Notes: a model not told the origin generated them from the letters alone. A DNA stretch of 12,715 nucleotides from Bacteroidota bacterium (GCA_022708585.1 JAKIYJ010000018.1:1-12715), one strand, 5' to 3'; positions 1-7,878 are shown, counted from the stretch's first letter. Numbers and translations are program-made.

Positions 1-116
1 TTTGTTTCAGAATGTTCGAGTTCGAGGTTTCGATAGCCTGAAAATCAGGAGTGTACTAAAGTACATGACTGATTTGAAGGCTGAGAATAACGATGAAATC
101 GGACATTATGGACAAA
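1..116. repeat. Long imperfect palindrome (hairpin element), probably cut by the left window edge
   Basis: Seen directly: nested complementary arms close around an AA loop at 58-59. Pairs are TGTACT 52-57 with AGTACA 60-65, AAATCAG 42-48 with CTGATTT 69-75, AGCCT 35-39 with AGGCT 78-82, GGTTTC 26-31 with GAAATC 95-100 (one G.T), AATGTTC 11-17 with GGACATT 101-107 (one G.T), and TTTGTTT 1-7 with GGACAAA 110-116 (two G.T). The two inner internal loops (40-41/76-77 and 49-51/66-68) are tandem G.A oppositions. Because pairing still runs at base 1, the element probably begins outside the window. Inference: a dispersed intergenic palindrome or small non-autonomous element, possibly transcribed as a structured RNA. 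Whether it is repeated cannot be seen from one copy. Confidence 0.6.
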
Positions 117-239
117 CTCTAATTAACATTTAATTTAGGCAACTGAAAAAATTATTAATATGTCAATTAAAAATTAAAAATAATTTTATATTTTAGCATT
201 GTTTTAAAAACAATTTTCTTTTACAAAATCTAATTAAAA

Positions 240-2627
240 ATGAGAAAAAAATTATTAAGTATAATTATCGTATTTTCGTTAATTCTGTCCAGTAATATAT
301 CATTTGCATCACATATTGCAGGAGCTGATTTAACTTATACTTGTCTGGGTGGCAATACGTATCTTATACATTTTGCTTTTTATCGTGATTGTAGCGGCAT
401 CTCGGAACCTTCTTCCGTTTCAATAAATTTTAAATCTGTAAGTTGTGGGCAAAATTTTAATGCCACATTGTATAAAATATCTGGGACAGGAGGAGAAGTT
501 ACTCCTGCCTGCCCTTCACAACCCACTACTTGTTCAGGAGGTTCTATATATGGTTTAAGAGAATGGATTTATGAAGCACAAGTGACTTTACCTCCCTGTA
601 GTGACTGGGTAATGAGTTATAGCTTGTGTTGCCGTAACCCACCTATTAATACTATAAGTAGTCCAGACAATGCAAGTATATGGATAGCCGCTAATTTAAA
701 TAATTTAGATGCACCTTGTAACAGTTCCCCTTCATTTTCCAATCCCCCTGTAACTATTATATGTCAGGGACAGACTTTCTGCTTTAATCATGGAGCTATT
801 GATCCCGATGGTGATTCACTTGTCTATTCACTTGTAACTCCTTATGATAATGGACCTTCCGGTTCACCAGTTTATGTATCATATATTGGTGGTTTGAATG
901 CTACTCAACCTTTACCATCAAATCCTCCTGTTACTATTGACCATAATACCGGAGATATCTGCATGACTCCTACTCAAAATGTTATAACTGTTATGGCTGT
1001 TTTAGTTGAAGAATGGCGTACTATTAATGGAGTACCTGTTAAAATTGGTAGTGTTTACAGAGATATTCAGGTAAACGTTATTACCTGTACCAATACTTTA
1101 CCAGTTTTAGGAGGTTTGAACCCTCAATCAACTCAATATAATCCTAATGATACTGTGTATCAAACAGCGTTATGTCTTGGAAATACTATAAGTTTCGGAA
1201 TTTATCCCTACGATCCTAATTCAAACCAAAACCTTAATTTAAGCTGGAATAATGGTATACCAACAGGTACATTTAATGTTACAAACAATAACACTCCTAA
1301 TGCTTATGGCTATTTTTCATGGACACCAAGCCAAAATGATGTTAGTAATGTACCTCACTGCTTTACAGCTACAATTACTGATGATGCTTGCCCCTACTTT
1401 GGTACACAAACTTATTCCTATTGCATCACAGTTAAAGGTATGTGGGTTGACCTGGGCCCCGACACCCTTCTATGTAAAGGAGAAACGTATACTATTAGCG
1501 CCCTGGCTGATACTTCTGCCGTCAATTATGCCTGGACAATTAATGGAATTCTTTCACCAATACAGGATACATTTATTTCAGTTAATTCCAATATTCTCCC
1601 AGCTGGTGACTATATTATAGAAGTTACAGTTGATGATGGCAGCACTATGATATGCCCTGGTTATGATCAAGTTAAAGTTAAAATAGTTGACCTGCCCGTT
1701 GTTAATCTTATCCAAGATACCAGTTTATGCGATGGGCAAAATATCACCCTTAATGCTGGCAGTGGAACTCTTTACCTTTGGAATACAGGAGAAACAACTC
1801 AAACTATTACGGTAACACAAACAGGAACGTATTCGGTTATAGTAGATGGAGGAAATGGAACAAGATGCAATGCAAGTGATTCAGTCAATTTATTATTTGT
1901 GCCTCAACCCGTTGTTGATTTAGGTAATGACACCTGTGCTGAAACTGCATTTATTATTGATGCAGGCAATCCAGGTATGTATTATCTATGGTCTACTGGT
2001 GCAACCACTCAAACTATTAATGTTAATACGTCAGATATATATTCTGTTACTGTTAATCCTTTGCCGGGAAATAACCAGTGTGATGTCTCCGATTCAAAAA
2101 ATGTTCAAATTATACCAAAACCTGTGATAAACCTTAAAGATACTACAATTTGCAAACATCAACATTTAACTATTAATGGAGCCGCTCAACCTGGCAATGG
2201 CTACACATATTCCTGGTCACCATTAGGCCTTACAACACCTACTGTTACAATTACTGACCAACAACCAGGAGATCACCAGATTACAGTTAGTGTTACAGGA
2301 TGTACAACCGTTACTGATATGATGTTGCTTAAAGTAGAACCTTGTGATCTTACCATCCCTAATGTGATAACTCCCAATAATGACGGTCTTAATGACCAAT
2401 TTAAAATTGTTAACCTCGAATATTATCCTAATAGCAGTATAGTTATTTTTAACAGATGGGGTAAAAAGATTTATGAAAGTTCAAATTATCAAAATGATTG
2501 GGATGGAGAAGGACATAGTGATGGTGTGTATTATTACATACTTAATATAAATTATGGTTCTGGTAGCAGTGGAGATGAGATTTTAAAAGAAGTACATGGT
2601 ACTGTAACAATACTTGGGAAAAAATAA
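240..2627 (+). CDS. T9SS type B-sorted surface protein with Ig/PKD-like repeats
   Basis: A predicted secreted or surface-attached protein of 795 residues. It starts with a signal peptide (MRKK, a hydrophobic stretch, likely cleavage after FA near residue 23). The mature N-terminus (SHIAGADLTY) opens a cysteine-rich module of about 260 residues, with a CC pair, an acidic DPDGD turn at 188-192, and EEWR at 257-260. From about 400 to 700 come roughly four Ig/PKD-like repeats of 70-85 residues, several with an LC..G start and W.TG..TQTI. The last ~92 residues (from about 704) are the gliding-motility/CHU_C type B sorting domain: IPNVITPNNDGLND, IFNRWGKKIY, W.G and SDGVYYY. By family knowledge, this domain directs export through the T9SS after Sec transport. 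The ATG at 240 is followed by a textbook signal peptide and preceded by A-rich sequence without a Shine-Dalgarno site. Its ligand or exact role is unknown; adhesion or a structural role is a guess. Confidence 0.9.
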   Translation: MRKKLLSIIIVFSLILSSNISFASHIAGADLTYTCLGGNTYLIHFAFYRDCSGISEPSSVSINFKSVSCGQNFNATLYKISGTGGEVTPACPSQPTTCSGGSIYGLREWIYEAQVTLPPCSDWVMSYSLCCRNPPINTISSPDNASIWIAANLNNLDAPCNSSPSFSNPPVTIICQGQTFCFNHGAIDPDGDSLVYSLVTPYDNGPSGSPVYVSYIGGLNATQPLPSNPPVTIDHNTGDICMTPTQNVITVMAVLVEEWRTINGVPVKIGSVYRDIQVNVITCTNTLPVLGGLNPQSTQYNPNDTVYQTALCLGNTISFGIYPYDPNSNQNLNLSWNNGIPTGTFNVTNNNTPNAYGYFSWTPSQNDVSNVPHCFTATITDDACPYFGTQTYSYCITVKGMWVDLGPDTLLCKGETYTISALADTSAVNYAWTINGILSPIQDTFISVNSNILPAGDYIIEVTVDDGSTMICPGYDQVKVKIVDLPVVNLIQDTSLCDGQNITLNAGSGTLYLWNTGETTQTITVTQTGTYSVIVDGGNGTRCNASDSVNLLFVPQPVVDLGNDTCAETAFIIDAGNPGMYYLWSTGATTQTINVNTSDIYSVTVNPLPGNNQCDVSDSKNVQIIPKPVINLKDTTICKHQHLTINGAAQPGNGYTYSWSPLGLTTPTVTITDQQPGDHQITVSVTGCTTVTDMMLLKVEPCDLTIPNVITPNNDGLNDQFKIVNLEYYPNSSIVIFNRWGKKIYESSNYQNDWDGEGHSDGVYYYILNINYGSGSSGDEILKEVHGTVTILGKK

Positions 2628-2687
2628 ATATATTCTTTTAACTTCTCATTTTAATAGCTGTATTCAAGTACTTTAGTGTAAATTCAA

Positions 2688-3311
2688 TTAAGTTGACTGA
2701 TTATTGGCAGTTTTATTAAAGTATAAATTAAAAAGTTTAGTAATATACTTTCCTATAATATCAAATTCAATATTTACTACAGTTCCTTTTTTGAAATTGT
2801 GAAAATTTGTAACCTGCCAGGTATAAGGAATAATTGCAACTGAAAAAGATCCAGGTTCTGAATCAACCACTGTCAGGCTAACACCATTAACTGAAATAGA
2901 GCCTTTTTCAACGGTTATATTTTGTTTACAGGGGTCATATTCAAACCAGTATTTCCAACTGCCTTCGATTTCTTCAATGGAAATACATATAGCTGTTTGA
3001 TCTATATGCCCCTGAACTATATGCCCATCAAAGCATCCATCTAATTTCATACTTCTTTCAAGATTTATCTCATCTCCTGTTTTAAGAAAACTTAAATTTG
3101 TTCTGTCTAATGTTTCCTTTACAGCAGTGACAATGTAAGCCGACTCTTCAGGGAAAACCTGTACAACTGTAAGACAAATTCCATTATGAGCCAGGCTTTG
3201 ATCTATTTTTAATTCCTTTGCAATAGGTGTTTGAATTTTAATATGTAAATTCCCTTTATCTTTTTGTATATCGACAACTTTGCCTAAAGATTCTATAATT
3301 CCTGTAAACAT
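2688..3311 (-). CDS. ribE: Riboflavin synthase, alpha chain
   Basis: Converts two molecules of 6,7-dimethyl-8-ribityllumazine into riboflavin and a pyrimidinedione, the last step of cytoplasmic riboflavin synthesis. The 207-residue length is normal. The N-terminus MFTGIIE is the family signature. Two lumazine-binding beta-barrel halves are visible: the first has NGICLTV at 43-49 with the conserved Cys46, and the second begins after DGHIVQGHID (95-104) with the parallel motif VNGVSLTV at 141-148. IPYTWQVTNF (161-170) and DIIGKYITK near the C-terminus match the usual closing motifs. The gene stands alone, convergent with the secreted-protein gene to its left; no other rib gene is in the window. 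I saw no FMN riboswitch in its upstream region, which instead holds a MITE-like element starting 157 bases before the start codon. The symbol ribC is used for the same enzyme in some genomes. Confidence 0.96.
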   Translation of the reverse strand: MFTGIIESLGKVVDIQKDKGNLHIKIQTPIAKELKIDQSLAHNGICLTVVQVFPEESAYIVTAVKETLDRTNLSFLKTGDEINLERSMKLDGCFDGHIVQGHIDQTAICISIEEIEGSWKYWFEYDPCKQNITVEKGSISVNGVSLTVVDSEPGSFSVAIIPYTWQVTNFHNFKKGTVVNIEFDIIGKYITKLFNLYFNKTANNQST

Positions 3312-3698
3312 TACTTAATTATTTTAATTAATACTGTATTTATCTACTCATTAATTTATATTAATACAAACAAATCTTATAAAACTAAACAACCACAATT
3401 AAATATCTTTCAAATTTAATATGAGAAACAATTTTAAAAAACAATATCCTTTTTAAATTTTGATTTATGAATCTACTCTGAAAAGTCATTTTTATTTTGA
3501 ATTATTTTTTGATAAAATAAATTAATCAATTTCATAGATAAATTGACTAAAAATATAGATAAATTTAATTATAATTAAATTTATAGACTTTTCGAGTGGG
3601 ATCATTTATTATTTCAATATTTGATTTAATGAGTATTTTATCTTTATTAACTTGAATTACATAATATATAACTCCATATTTTATGAACTTATTATAAT
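3312..3698. other. 387-bp intergenic region
   Basis: Very A/T-rich gap between riboflavin synthase and the second T9SS cargo gene. Its only clear content is the 135-bp element at 3469-3603 with its 6-bp flanking direct repeats. The ribE-proximal part (3312-3462) holds no convincing promoter; on the minus strand a loose match to the Bacteroidetes -7 box (AAGATTTG) lies near 3371-3378. The remaining 3610-3698 contains no ORF and no strong hairpin; no rho-independent terminator for the gene ending at 3699 was found. Confidence 0.6.
3469..3603 (+). mobile_element. MITE-like element, copy 1
   Basis: A 135-bp non-coding element bounded by imperfect inverted ends: left end 3469-3487 (GAATCTACTCTGAAAAGTC) and right end 3586-3603 (GACTTTTCGAGTGGGATC), which lost one base relative to copy 2. 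The hexamer ATTTAT sits directly outside each end (3463-3468 and 3604-3609), as expected for a target-site duplication. A second copy of the same length lies inverted at 6827-6961; my hand alignment gives about 120 identical of 136 columns with two single-base gaps. It has no coding capacity, so any movement would need a transposase supplied elsewhere. The transposon family cannot be named from this window. Confidence 0.82.
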
Positions 3699-6281
3699 TT
3701 ATTTACTGATTAAATGGAAAAAACCATGTATATTTCTTTTAATTTTTCCTTTTAATCTATTTTCATAAACATCACAAACATAATAGTAAACACCATCGCT
3801 ACATTTTTGCCCGGTATATTCATTTTTGCCATCCCAGTTAATATCTGGATTATATGTTTTAAAAACAATATTTCCCCAGCGATTAAATATAGTAAGGTCA
3901 ATTTTATCAACAAATTTATATTCATAAGGTTTAAAAAAATCATTTACTCCGTCGCCGTCGGGAGTAAATACGTTGGGCAAATTATAAAGTTCGCCGCATA
4001 CATCAATATCTATGCATACAGGATTTACTGGCAAACTATGATTGTTGAAAGAATCAATAGATATAATCATATAACATCCTGCTATTGAAATTAAATCAGA
4101 ATGAACAAAACTATTTTCAAAAATGTTATTTGTATGATGCACCAAACTGTAATCACCATTATCTGTTGGTGAATAGTAAATTTCGTAAGCAGCTACATCA
4201 TCATTACAGGTATCATAAGGTAAATACCAGTGTAAAATATTTTGGATATGGTAACAATCCGATTCTACTTGCAATACAGGAGAACAGGGAGGTTCTGTAT
4301 CAACAGGATAATCGCATTTTATTTGTGACCAATTAATAATTGGAGTGATAAAGCCAGGCGCAGAGTATTTTCCAACAGTTTTAATTTTATAACAATATTC
4401 ATTACCATTAACAAGTGCTGTATCATTAAAATGGGGATTTACAACAGTGGTTATTGAATCAAATGAAGAAGAATAATTATTGTATTTATAAATTTCATAA
4501 TGTTCATTGGTCCATGGTGCATTAACAAACCAGGAAAGATGAAGTTTATTATCAGAAGGAGTAATAGATAAAAAAACCGAAGAAGCAACTTGTGAGGAAC
4601 CTATCCATGCATAATTGCCAGGAGCATTGTTTATTAAGTCAATTCTGTAACTGTATGCATTATCTTTTGTATTTAACAACGTATCTATATAAATTGTATC
4701 ATTTAAACTGTTTAAAGAATCTATTTTAACTAAATTAGAACCATAAAAGCCATTAGATCTGAAAATGATATATTTATATGGACCCAAATATTGTAAAGTA
4801 TCTATTTCAGTAGGCTTACTCCATGCAACATATATTGAACCCTGTGTATTACTTGTATTTCTTACACTAACATTTGTAATAACAGGAGAATCGTGGATAA
4901 GGGATGTACATTCTTCGACAGAAGCATAACTTTCGGCACCATCTTCAAAATAAGCAATAACCATATAACAATAATCTATTCCCTGTATAAGCCCCTGTCC
5001 ATTGTTGTCATCAATATAGTTTGTATTATTAATACCTTGAATATCGGCTATTTTAACATATCCTGTATAAGATGGGACTCCTGTTTCGCAATAAGAATGA
5101 AAATAGCCATAGTAACCGTTACGACGATAAATTCTATACCCAATAGCATTATAGCAAGGACTTGTATTCCAATTAAGAATAATTGAGTTTCCTGCTGGTT
5201 GTAAAGTAAGATTTTCAGGAGCAGGAGCAACAACAGTAATATGATATGTTTTAATATCAACCAGATTTACTGGTTGCCCATTATCGGTAGCTTTAAAATA
5301 CACTTGCCATGGTTGTTTTCTGACATGTTCGCAGGCAGTATGCCAGCTAAACATAGAATTAACTGTACCGGTACCGGATACTGATAAAAATTGAGCAGGA
5401 TTTATAGTTTGTATCAATGGGCCACCAGTTGCCGATAATGTAATGATATTATTATCAACATCCGAAGCTGACACATTAAATTGAAGGTAACTGCCGGCTT
5501 CAACGCAAGTATCTTTTATTTCTGCAAAATGAGGTTGTTGATTATTACAGGCAACAATTTGAATTTGAAGGTCTCTTAATACAGTCCCCACCAGCACACC
5601 ATATCTCCATTCTTCAATTATAATTGCAACATTATATTCCCCTTGCATAACAGGATTTTCCCAGACAAGATCGCCCGTATAAGGATTTATAGTGATAGAA
5701 TTACTGGCCAGTGGTAAAATATAACCCGGAATATCAAGTCCATCTTCACCTTTACATACACCAAGTTTATAACTAAGACTATCCCCATCAGAATCATAAG
5801 CTCCTGGATTATGAACATATAATTGATTTACACAACCGTTATCGATAGGAGGATTAAGTAAAACGGGAGAATTGTTAGCGCCAATAAATGGATTAATCAT
5901 TAAGGTAGTTTCAAGGTAAAAAGGAATATTCACTGAATTGGGAATATTTAAAATACCATAATTTCTGTTAGGGTCTTCCATAGAAATAGTATAAATTCCG
6001 GATGACGAATAACTATGTATGCCAATATATGTATTTTTACTGATGTTATTGGGCATATTAATTTTTTCATTGCGCGGTATAGTTGAAAAACTGCCGTCTC
6101 CCCAATATACATCAAGTTCAGGTCTATCAGCCGGACTTGGAGTAAAAGTGTAAGTTATCAGAGTAATTTCATAAGTAAAGCCAGATATCCATCTGTACGT
6201 TATTTCCCCCGCACGTTCATGTGTAGAATATGCACAAAAACTGAAAAAACATAATGTAAAATACAAAAAAAGTTTTTTCAT
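3699..6281 (-). CDS. T9SS type B-sorted surface protein with fibronectin-III-like repeats
   Basis: A predicted secreted surface protein of 860 residues. A short signal peptide (MKKLFLYFTLCFFSFCAYS) precedes THERAGEITYRW, which resembles the start of the mature protein encoded at 240-2627. The N-terminal module continues with DSDGD at 163-167 and IIEEWR ending at 226, then RDLQIQIVAC, the same order of motifs as in that protein. From about 352 to 765 there are around four fibronectin-III-like repeats (W.......Y.IYR patterns followed by Y.D and Y.Y..). The C-terminal ~94 residues are a type B (CHU_C) T9SS sorting domain: LPNVFTPDGDGVND, IFNRWG, W.GK and CSDGVYYY. The gene has a good Bacteroidetes promoter at 6434-6464 and about 145 bases of leader. 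Downstream, 95 bases separate it from the MITE-like copy 1. Function is not known; fibronectin-III repeats suggest protein or carbohydrate contacts outside the cell. Confidence 0.9.
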   Translation of the reverse strand: MKKLFLYFTLCFFSFCAYSTHERAGEITYRWISGFTYEITLITYTFTPSPADRPELDVYWGDGSFSTIPRNEKINMPNNISKNTYIGIHSYSSSGIYTISMEDPNRNYGILNIPNSVNIPFYLETTLMINPFIGANNSPVLLNPPIDNGCVNQLYVHNPGAYDSDGDSLSYKLGVCKGEDGLDIPGYILPLASNSITINPYTGDLVWENPVMQGEYNVAIIIEEWRYGVLVGTVLRDLQIQIVACNNQQPHFAEIKDTCVEAGSYLQFNVSASDVDNNIITLSATGGPLIQTINPAQFLSVSGTGTVNSMFSWHTACEHVRKQPWQVYFKATDNGQPVNLVDIKTYHITVVAPAPENLTLQPAGNSIILNWNTSPCYNAIGYRIYRRNGYYGYFHSYCETGVPSYTGYVKIADIQGINNTNYIDDNNGQGLIQGIDYCYMVIAYFEDGAESYASVEECTSLIHDSPVITNVSVRNTSNTQGSIYVAWSKPTEIDTLQYLGPYKYIIFRSNGFYGSNLVKIDSLNSLNDTIYIDTLLNTKDNAYSYRIDLINNAPGNYAWIGSSQVASSVFLSITPSDNKLHLSWFVNAPWTNEHYEIYKYNNYSSSFDSITTVVNPHFNDTALVNGNEYCYKIKTVGKYSAPGFITPIINWSQIKCDYPVDTEPPCSPVLQVESDCYHIQNILHWYLPYDTCNDDVAAYEIYYSPTDNGDYSLVHHTNNIFENSFVHSDLISIAGCYMIISIDSFNNHSLPVNPVCIDIDVCGELYNLPNVFTPDGDGVNDFFKPYEYKFVDKIDLTIFNRWGNIVFKTYNPDINWDGKNEYTGQKCSDGVYYYVCDVYENRLKGKIKRNIHGFFHLISK

Positions 6282-6433
6282 AAAAATAAATACTCTGAAA
6301 AATTTAACGTACTAAATTACGAAAAATTTTGCAGTATAATTTACTTTCTCCTGATTATTTCAACATAGAAACCTATACAAAAAAAATCAAAAAAAGAGTC
6401 TGTTTTAGCCTTTTAATTATTTGGACAAGATTA

Positions 6434-6464
6434 CAAAATTAAATTTGTAGTGTAAAAACACAAA
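6434..6464 (-). promoter_or_regulatory. Bacteroidetes-type promoter for the 3699-6281 gene
   Basis: On the minus strand, TTTG (6464-6461), a 19-base spacer, then TAATTTTG (6441-6434). This is an exact match to the TTTG / TAnnTTTG housekeeping pattern described for Bacteroidetes. Transcription would start near 6430, giving a leader of about 145-150 bases before the ATG at 6281. The -33 box is the last part of the T-tract of the ferredoxin terminator, so the two signals share bases. Confidence 0.6.
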
Positions 6465-6490
6465 AAAGTCCCGTATAAAAACGGGACTGT
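6461..6490 (-). terminator. Rho-independent terminator of the ferredoxin gene
   Basis: On the minus strand an 8-bp perfect stem (AGTCCCGT at 6488-6481 pairing with ACGGGACT at 6474-6467) closes a 6-base loop and is followed by TTTTTTG. It lies 28 bases past the ferredoxin stop codon and is the clearest terminator in the window. Read on the plus strand there is no T-tract after the stem, so it acts in one direction only. Confidence 0.9.
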
Positions 6491-6516
6491 ACAATTAAGA
6501 AACAATTATCATCTTA

Positions 6517-6684
6517 TTATTCAGGATGAATTGCTTCAACAGGACAAACCTCAGCACAACTACCACAATCTGTGCAAAGATCAGGATCAATTTTGTAAAT
6601 ATCACCCTCCGAAATTGCTTGTGCGGGACATTCATCAATACATGTACCACATGCGGTACAATCTTCATCAATTTTGTAAGCCAT
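6517..6684 (-). CDS. Small 2[4Fe-4S] ferredoxin
   Basis: A 55-residue cytoplasmic electron carrier of the bacterial (clostridial) 2[4Fe-4S] type. It begins MAYKIDEDC and has two cluster motifs: C9, C12, C15, C19-P20 and C37, C40, C43, C47-P48, both spaced CxxCxxCxxxCP. Each motif's last Cys belongs to the cluster formed mainly by the other one, as usual in this fold. The two halves are near repeats (CPAQAI and CPVEAI). The protein is acidic, as typical for such ferredoxins. It is monocistronic: a -7 box lies 32 bases upstream and a strong terminator lies 28 bases downstream. Likely partners (pyruvate:ferredoxin oxidoreductase, Rnf or similar enzymes) are not in this window. It is short and easily missed in gene prediction; the antisense frame across it is a shadow. 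Confidence 0.95.
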   Translation of the reverse strand: MAYKIDEDCTACGTCIDECPAQAISEGDIYKIDPDLCTDCGSCAEVCPVEAIHPE

Positions 6685-6715
6685 AATATTTTAATTTTTG
6701 AAATATTTTATTTTG

Positions 6716-6723
6716 CAAATGTA
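6716..6723 (-). promoter_or_regulatory. -7 box of the ferredoxin promoter
   Basis: The minus strand reads TACATTTG, an exact TAnnTTTG match, ending 31 bases before the ATG at 6684. The -33 region is poorer: CTTG (6750-6747) with a 23-base spacer, longer than usual. The match and position fit a short leader of roughly 27 bases. Confidence 0.5.
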
Positions 6724-6826
6724 CATGTAAATTTTCAATTGACACACAAGCACATAAAAAAGTTTTTTTTAGAGGAAATTTATATAAATTTGATTGAATA
6801 CGAACAAAAGTTTTTTTTTAAATAAA

Positions 6827-6961
6827 GAGTCTGCTCTGAAAAGTCTATAAATCAAATTCTAATTAAATTTATCTATATTTTTAATCAATTCGTCTATGAA
6901 ATTAATTTATTTATTTATCAAAAAATAATTCAAAATAAAAATGACTTTTCAGAGTGGACTC
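6827..6961 (-). mobile_element. MITE-like element, copy 2 (inverted relative to copy 1)
   Basis: A 135-bp non-coding element with 19-bp inverted ends: left GAGTCTGCTCTGAAAAGTC (6827-6845) and right GACTTTTCAGAGTGGACTC (6943-6961), 17 of 19 positions complementary. The hexamer AATAAA occurs directly outside both ends (6821-6826 and 6962-6967), compatible with a 6-bp target-site duplication, although the region is A/T-rich. Its reverse complement aligns end to end with copy 1 at 3469-3603. It sits 20 bases beyond the yitT-family stop codon. It encodes nothing. Confidence 0.82.
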
Positions 6962-6981
6962 AATAAATAAACTTATTATGG

Positions 6982-7878
6982 TCAATTACTGGTTTTTTCT
7001 CTAATTGATTTAAAACCTTCACCAAGGATTTCATTAGCATCAATAATACTCATAAAAGCATCGGGGTCAGTACGACTTATAAAATCTTCGAGTTGGGCAA
7101 GTTCTTTACGATTAACGACAGTATAAAGTATGGTTCTTTCATTGCCTTTATAAATGCCCTGTCCTTTAATAAAGGTACCGCCTCTATTGAGTTCATTTAC
7201 AATAAAATCACGAATTTCTTTATGTTTTTCAGAAATAATAAACAAAGTTTTATCATAAGAAAATCCAGCAAGAACAGTATCAATAAATTTGGCTGTTACA
7301 AAAATCGTTACCAATGAATAAAGAGGAATTTTCCAATCTCTAAAAGCTATAAGACCAAGCAGTACAATAAAAGAGTCAACATACATAAGAGCCTGCCCCA
7401 CCGGGATTTTAGTATATTTTTGAATAATCATTGCTATAATGTCAGATCCGCCCGAGGTAGCTCTTGCTTTAAAAATCAACCCCAGCCCCAATCCAATAAT
7501 TACTCCACCAAAAATTGCGGATAGCAAAATATCGTCCGCAACCAAAGGCACATCCCCCTGAAAATATGTTAAAAAATCAATAAAAACTGATGTTAAGATT
7601 AATCCTAAAATGGTTCTGAAACCAAAACGTGGTCCAAGTACTTTAATGCCAATAATAGTTAATGGAATATTTAGTATTAAGCCTGTAAAACCAACTGGAA
7701 TGCCATCAGGAGCAAACGCAAATATCCCTTTGGTAAGATAGTGTACTACTATTGAAATACCAAATACTCCACCCGGTACAATCTTATTGGGAGAAATAAA
7801 ATATACATATCCTGTAGCCATTATAAATGCACCAACAACAATTAAACTGTAAGAAACAAAAGATTTTTTTGTAAACAT
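6982..7878 (-). CDS. YitT family membrane protein (DUF161 + DUF2179)
   Basis: A 298-residue inner-membrane protein of the widespread YitT family, whose transport or other role is not established. The N-terminal ~215 residues hold about five to six hydrophobic segments, starting with one at roughly 10-30 and including glycine-rich ones (IFGGVIIGLGLGLIF) followed by the typical family motif ARATSGGSDIIA. From about 222 to 290 comes the soluble DUF2179 domain: KTLFIISEK, then GGTFIKGQGIYKGNERTILY, the conserved T..G.G.Y......L segment. Length and domain order are normal for the family. The start ATG at 7878 gives MFTKKSF followed by the first membrane segment. The gene is divergent from the large outer-membrane protein gene, with 95 bases between them, and has no clear Shine-Dalgarno site. 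Nothing in the neighbourhood points to a substrate. Confidence 0.9.
   Translation of the reverse strand: MFTKKSFVSYSLIVVGAFIMATGYVYFISPNKIVPGGVFGISIVVHYLTKGIFAFAPDGIPVGFTGLILNIPLTIIGIKVLGPRFGFRTILGLILTSVFIDFLTYFQGDVPLVADDILLSAIFGGVIIGLGLGLIFKARATSGGSDIIAMIIQKYTKIPVGQALMYVDSFIVLLGLIAFRDWKIPLYSLVTIFVTAKFIDTVLAGFSYDKTLFIISEKHKEIRDFIVNELNRGGTFIKGQGIYKGNERTILYTVVNRKELAQLEDFISRTDPDAFMSIIDANEILGEGFKSIREKTSN

Noticed and set aside
2..133. An open frame of 43 codons from the left edge to a TAA, which could be the tail of a preceding gene
   Set aside because: It runs straight through the palindrome, whose pairing explains the sequence better, and the peptide matches no family I recognise.
187..201. 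Possible promoter boxes TATATTTT and TAGCATTG for the 240-2627 gene
   Set aside because: Each misses the TAnnTTTG pattern by one base and neither has a TTTG at the right upstream distance.
198..214. Palindrome ATTGTTTT-A-AAAACAAT before the first cargo gene
   Set aside because: Made almost only of A/T in an A/T-rich leader, with no sign of function; possible operator but not supported.
1252..1620. 122-codon alternate frame within the first cargo gene
   Set aside because: It overlaps a clearly coding frame with recognisable domains and has no motif of its own.
6289..6302. TACTCTGAAAA just upstream of the 3699-6281 gene, matching the end of the MITE-like elements
   Set aside because: Only about 11 bases match and no partner end at the right distance or orientation was found; likely chance or an old remnant.
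6395..6404. GAGTCTG resembling the outer tip of the MITE-like left end
   Set aside because: The match stops after seven bases and has no matching opposite end.
6526..6825. 99-codon plus-strand frame
   Set aside because: It is antisense to the ferredoxin gene; its Cys/Thr-rich start is a reflection of the CxxC codons on the other strand.
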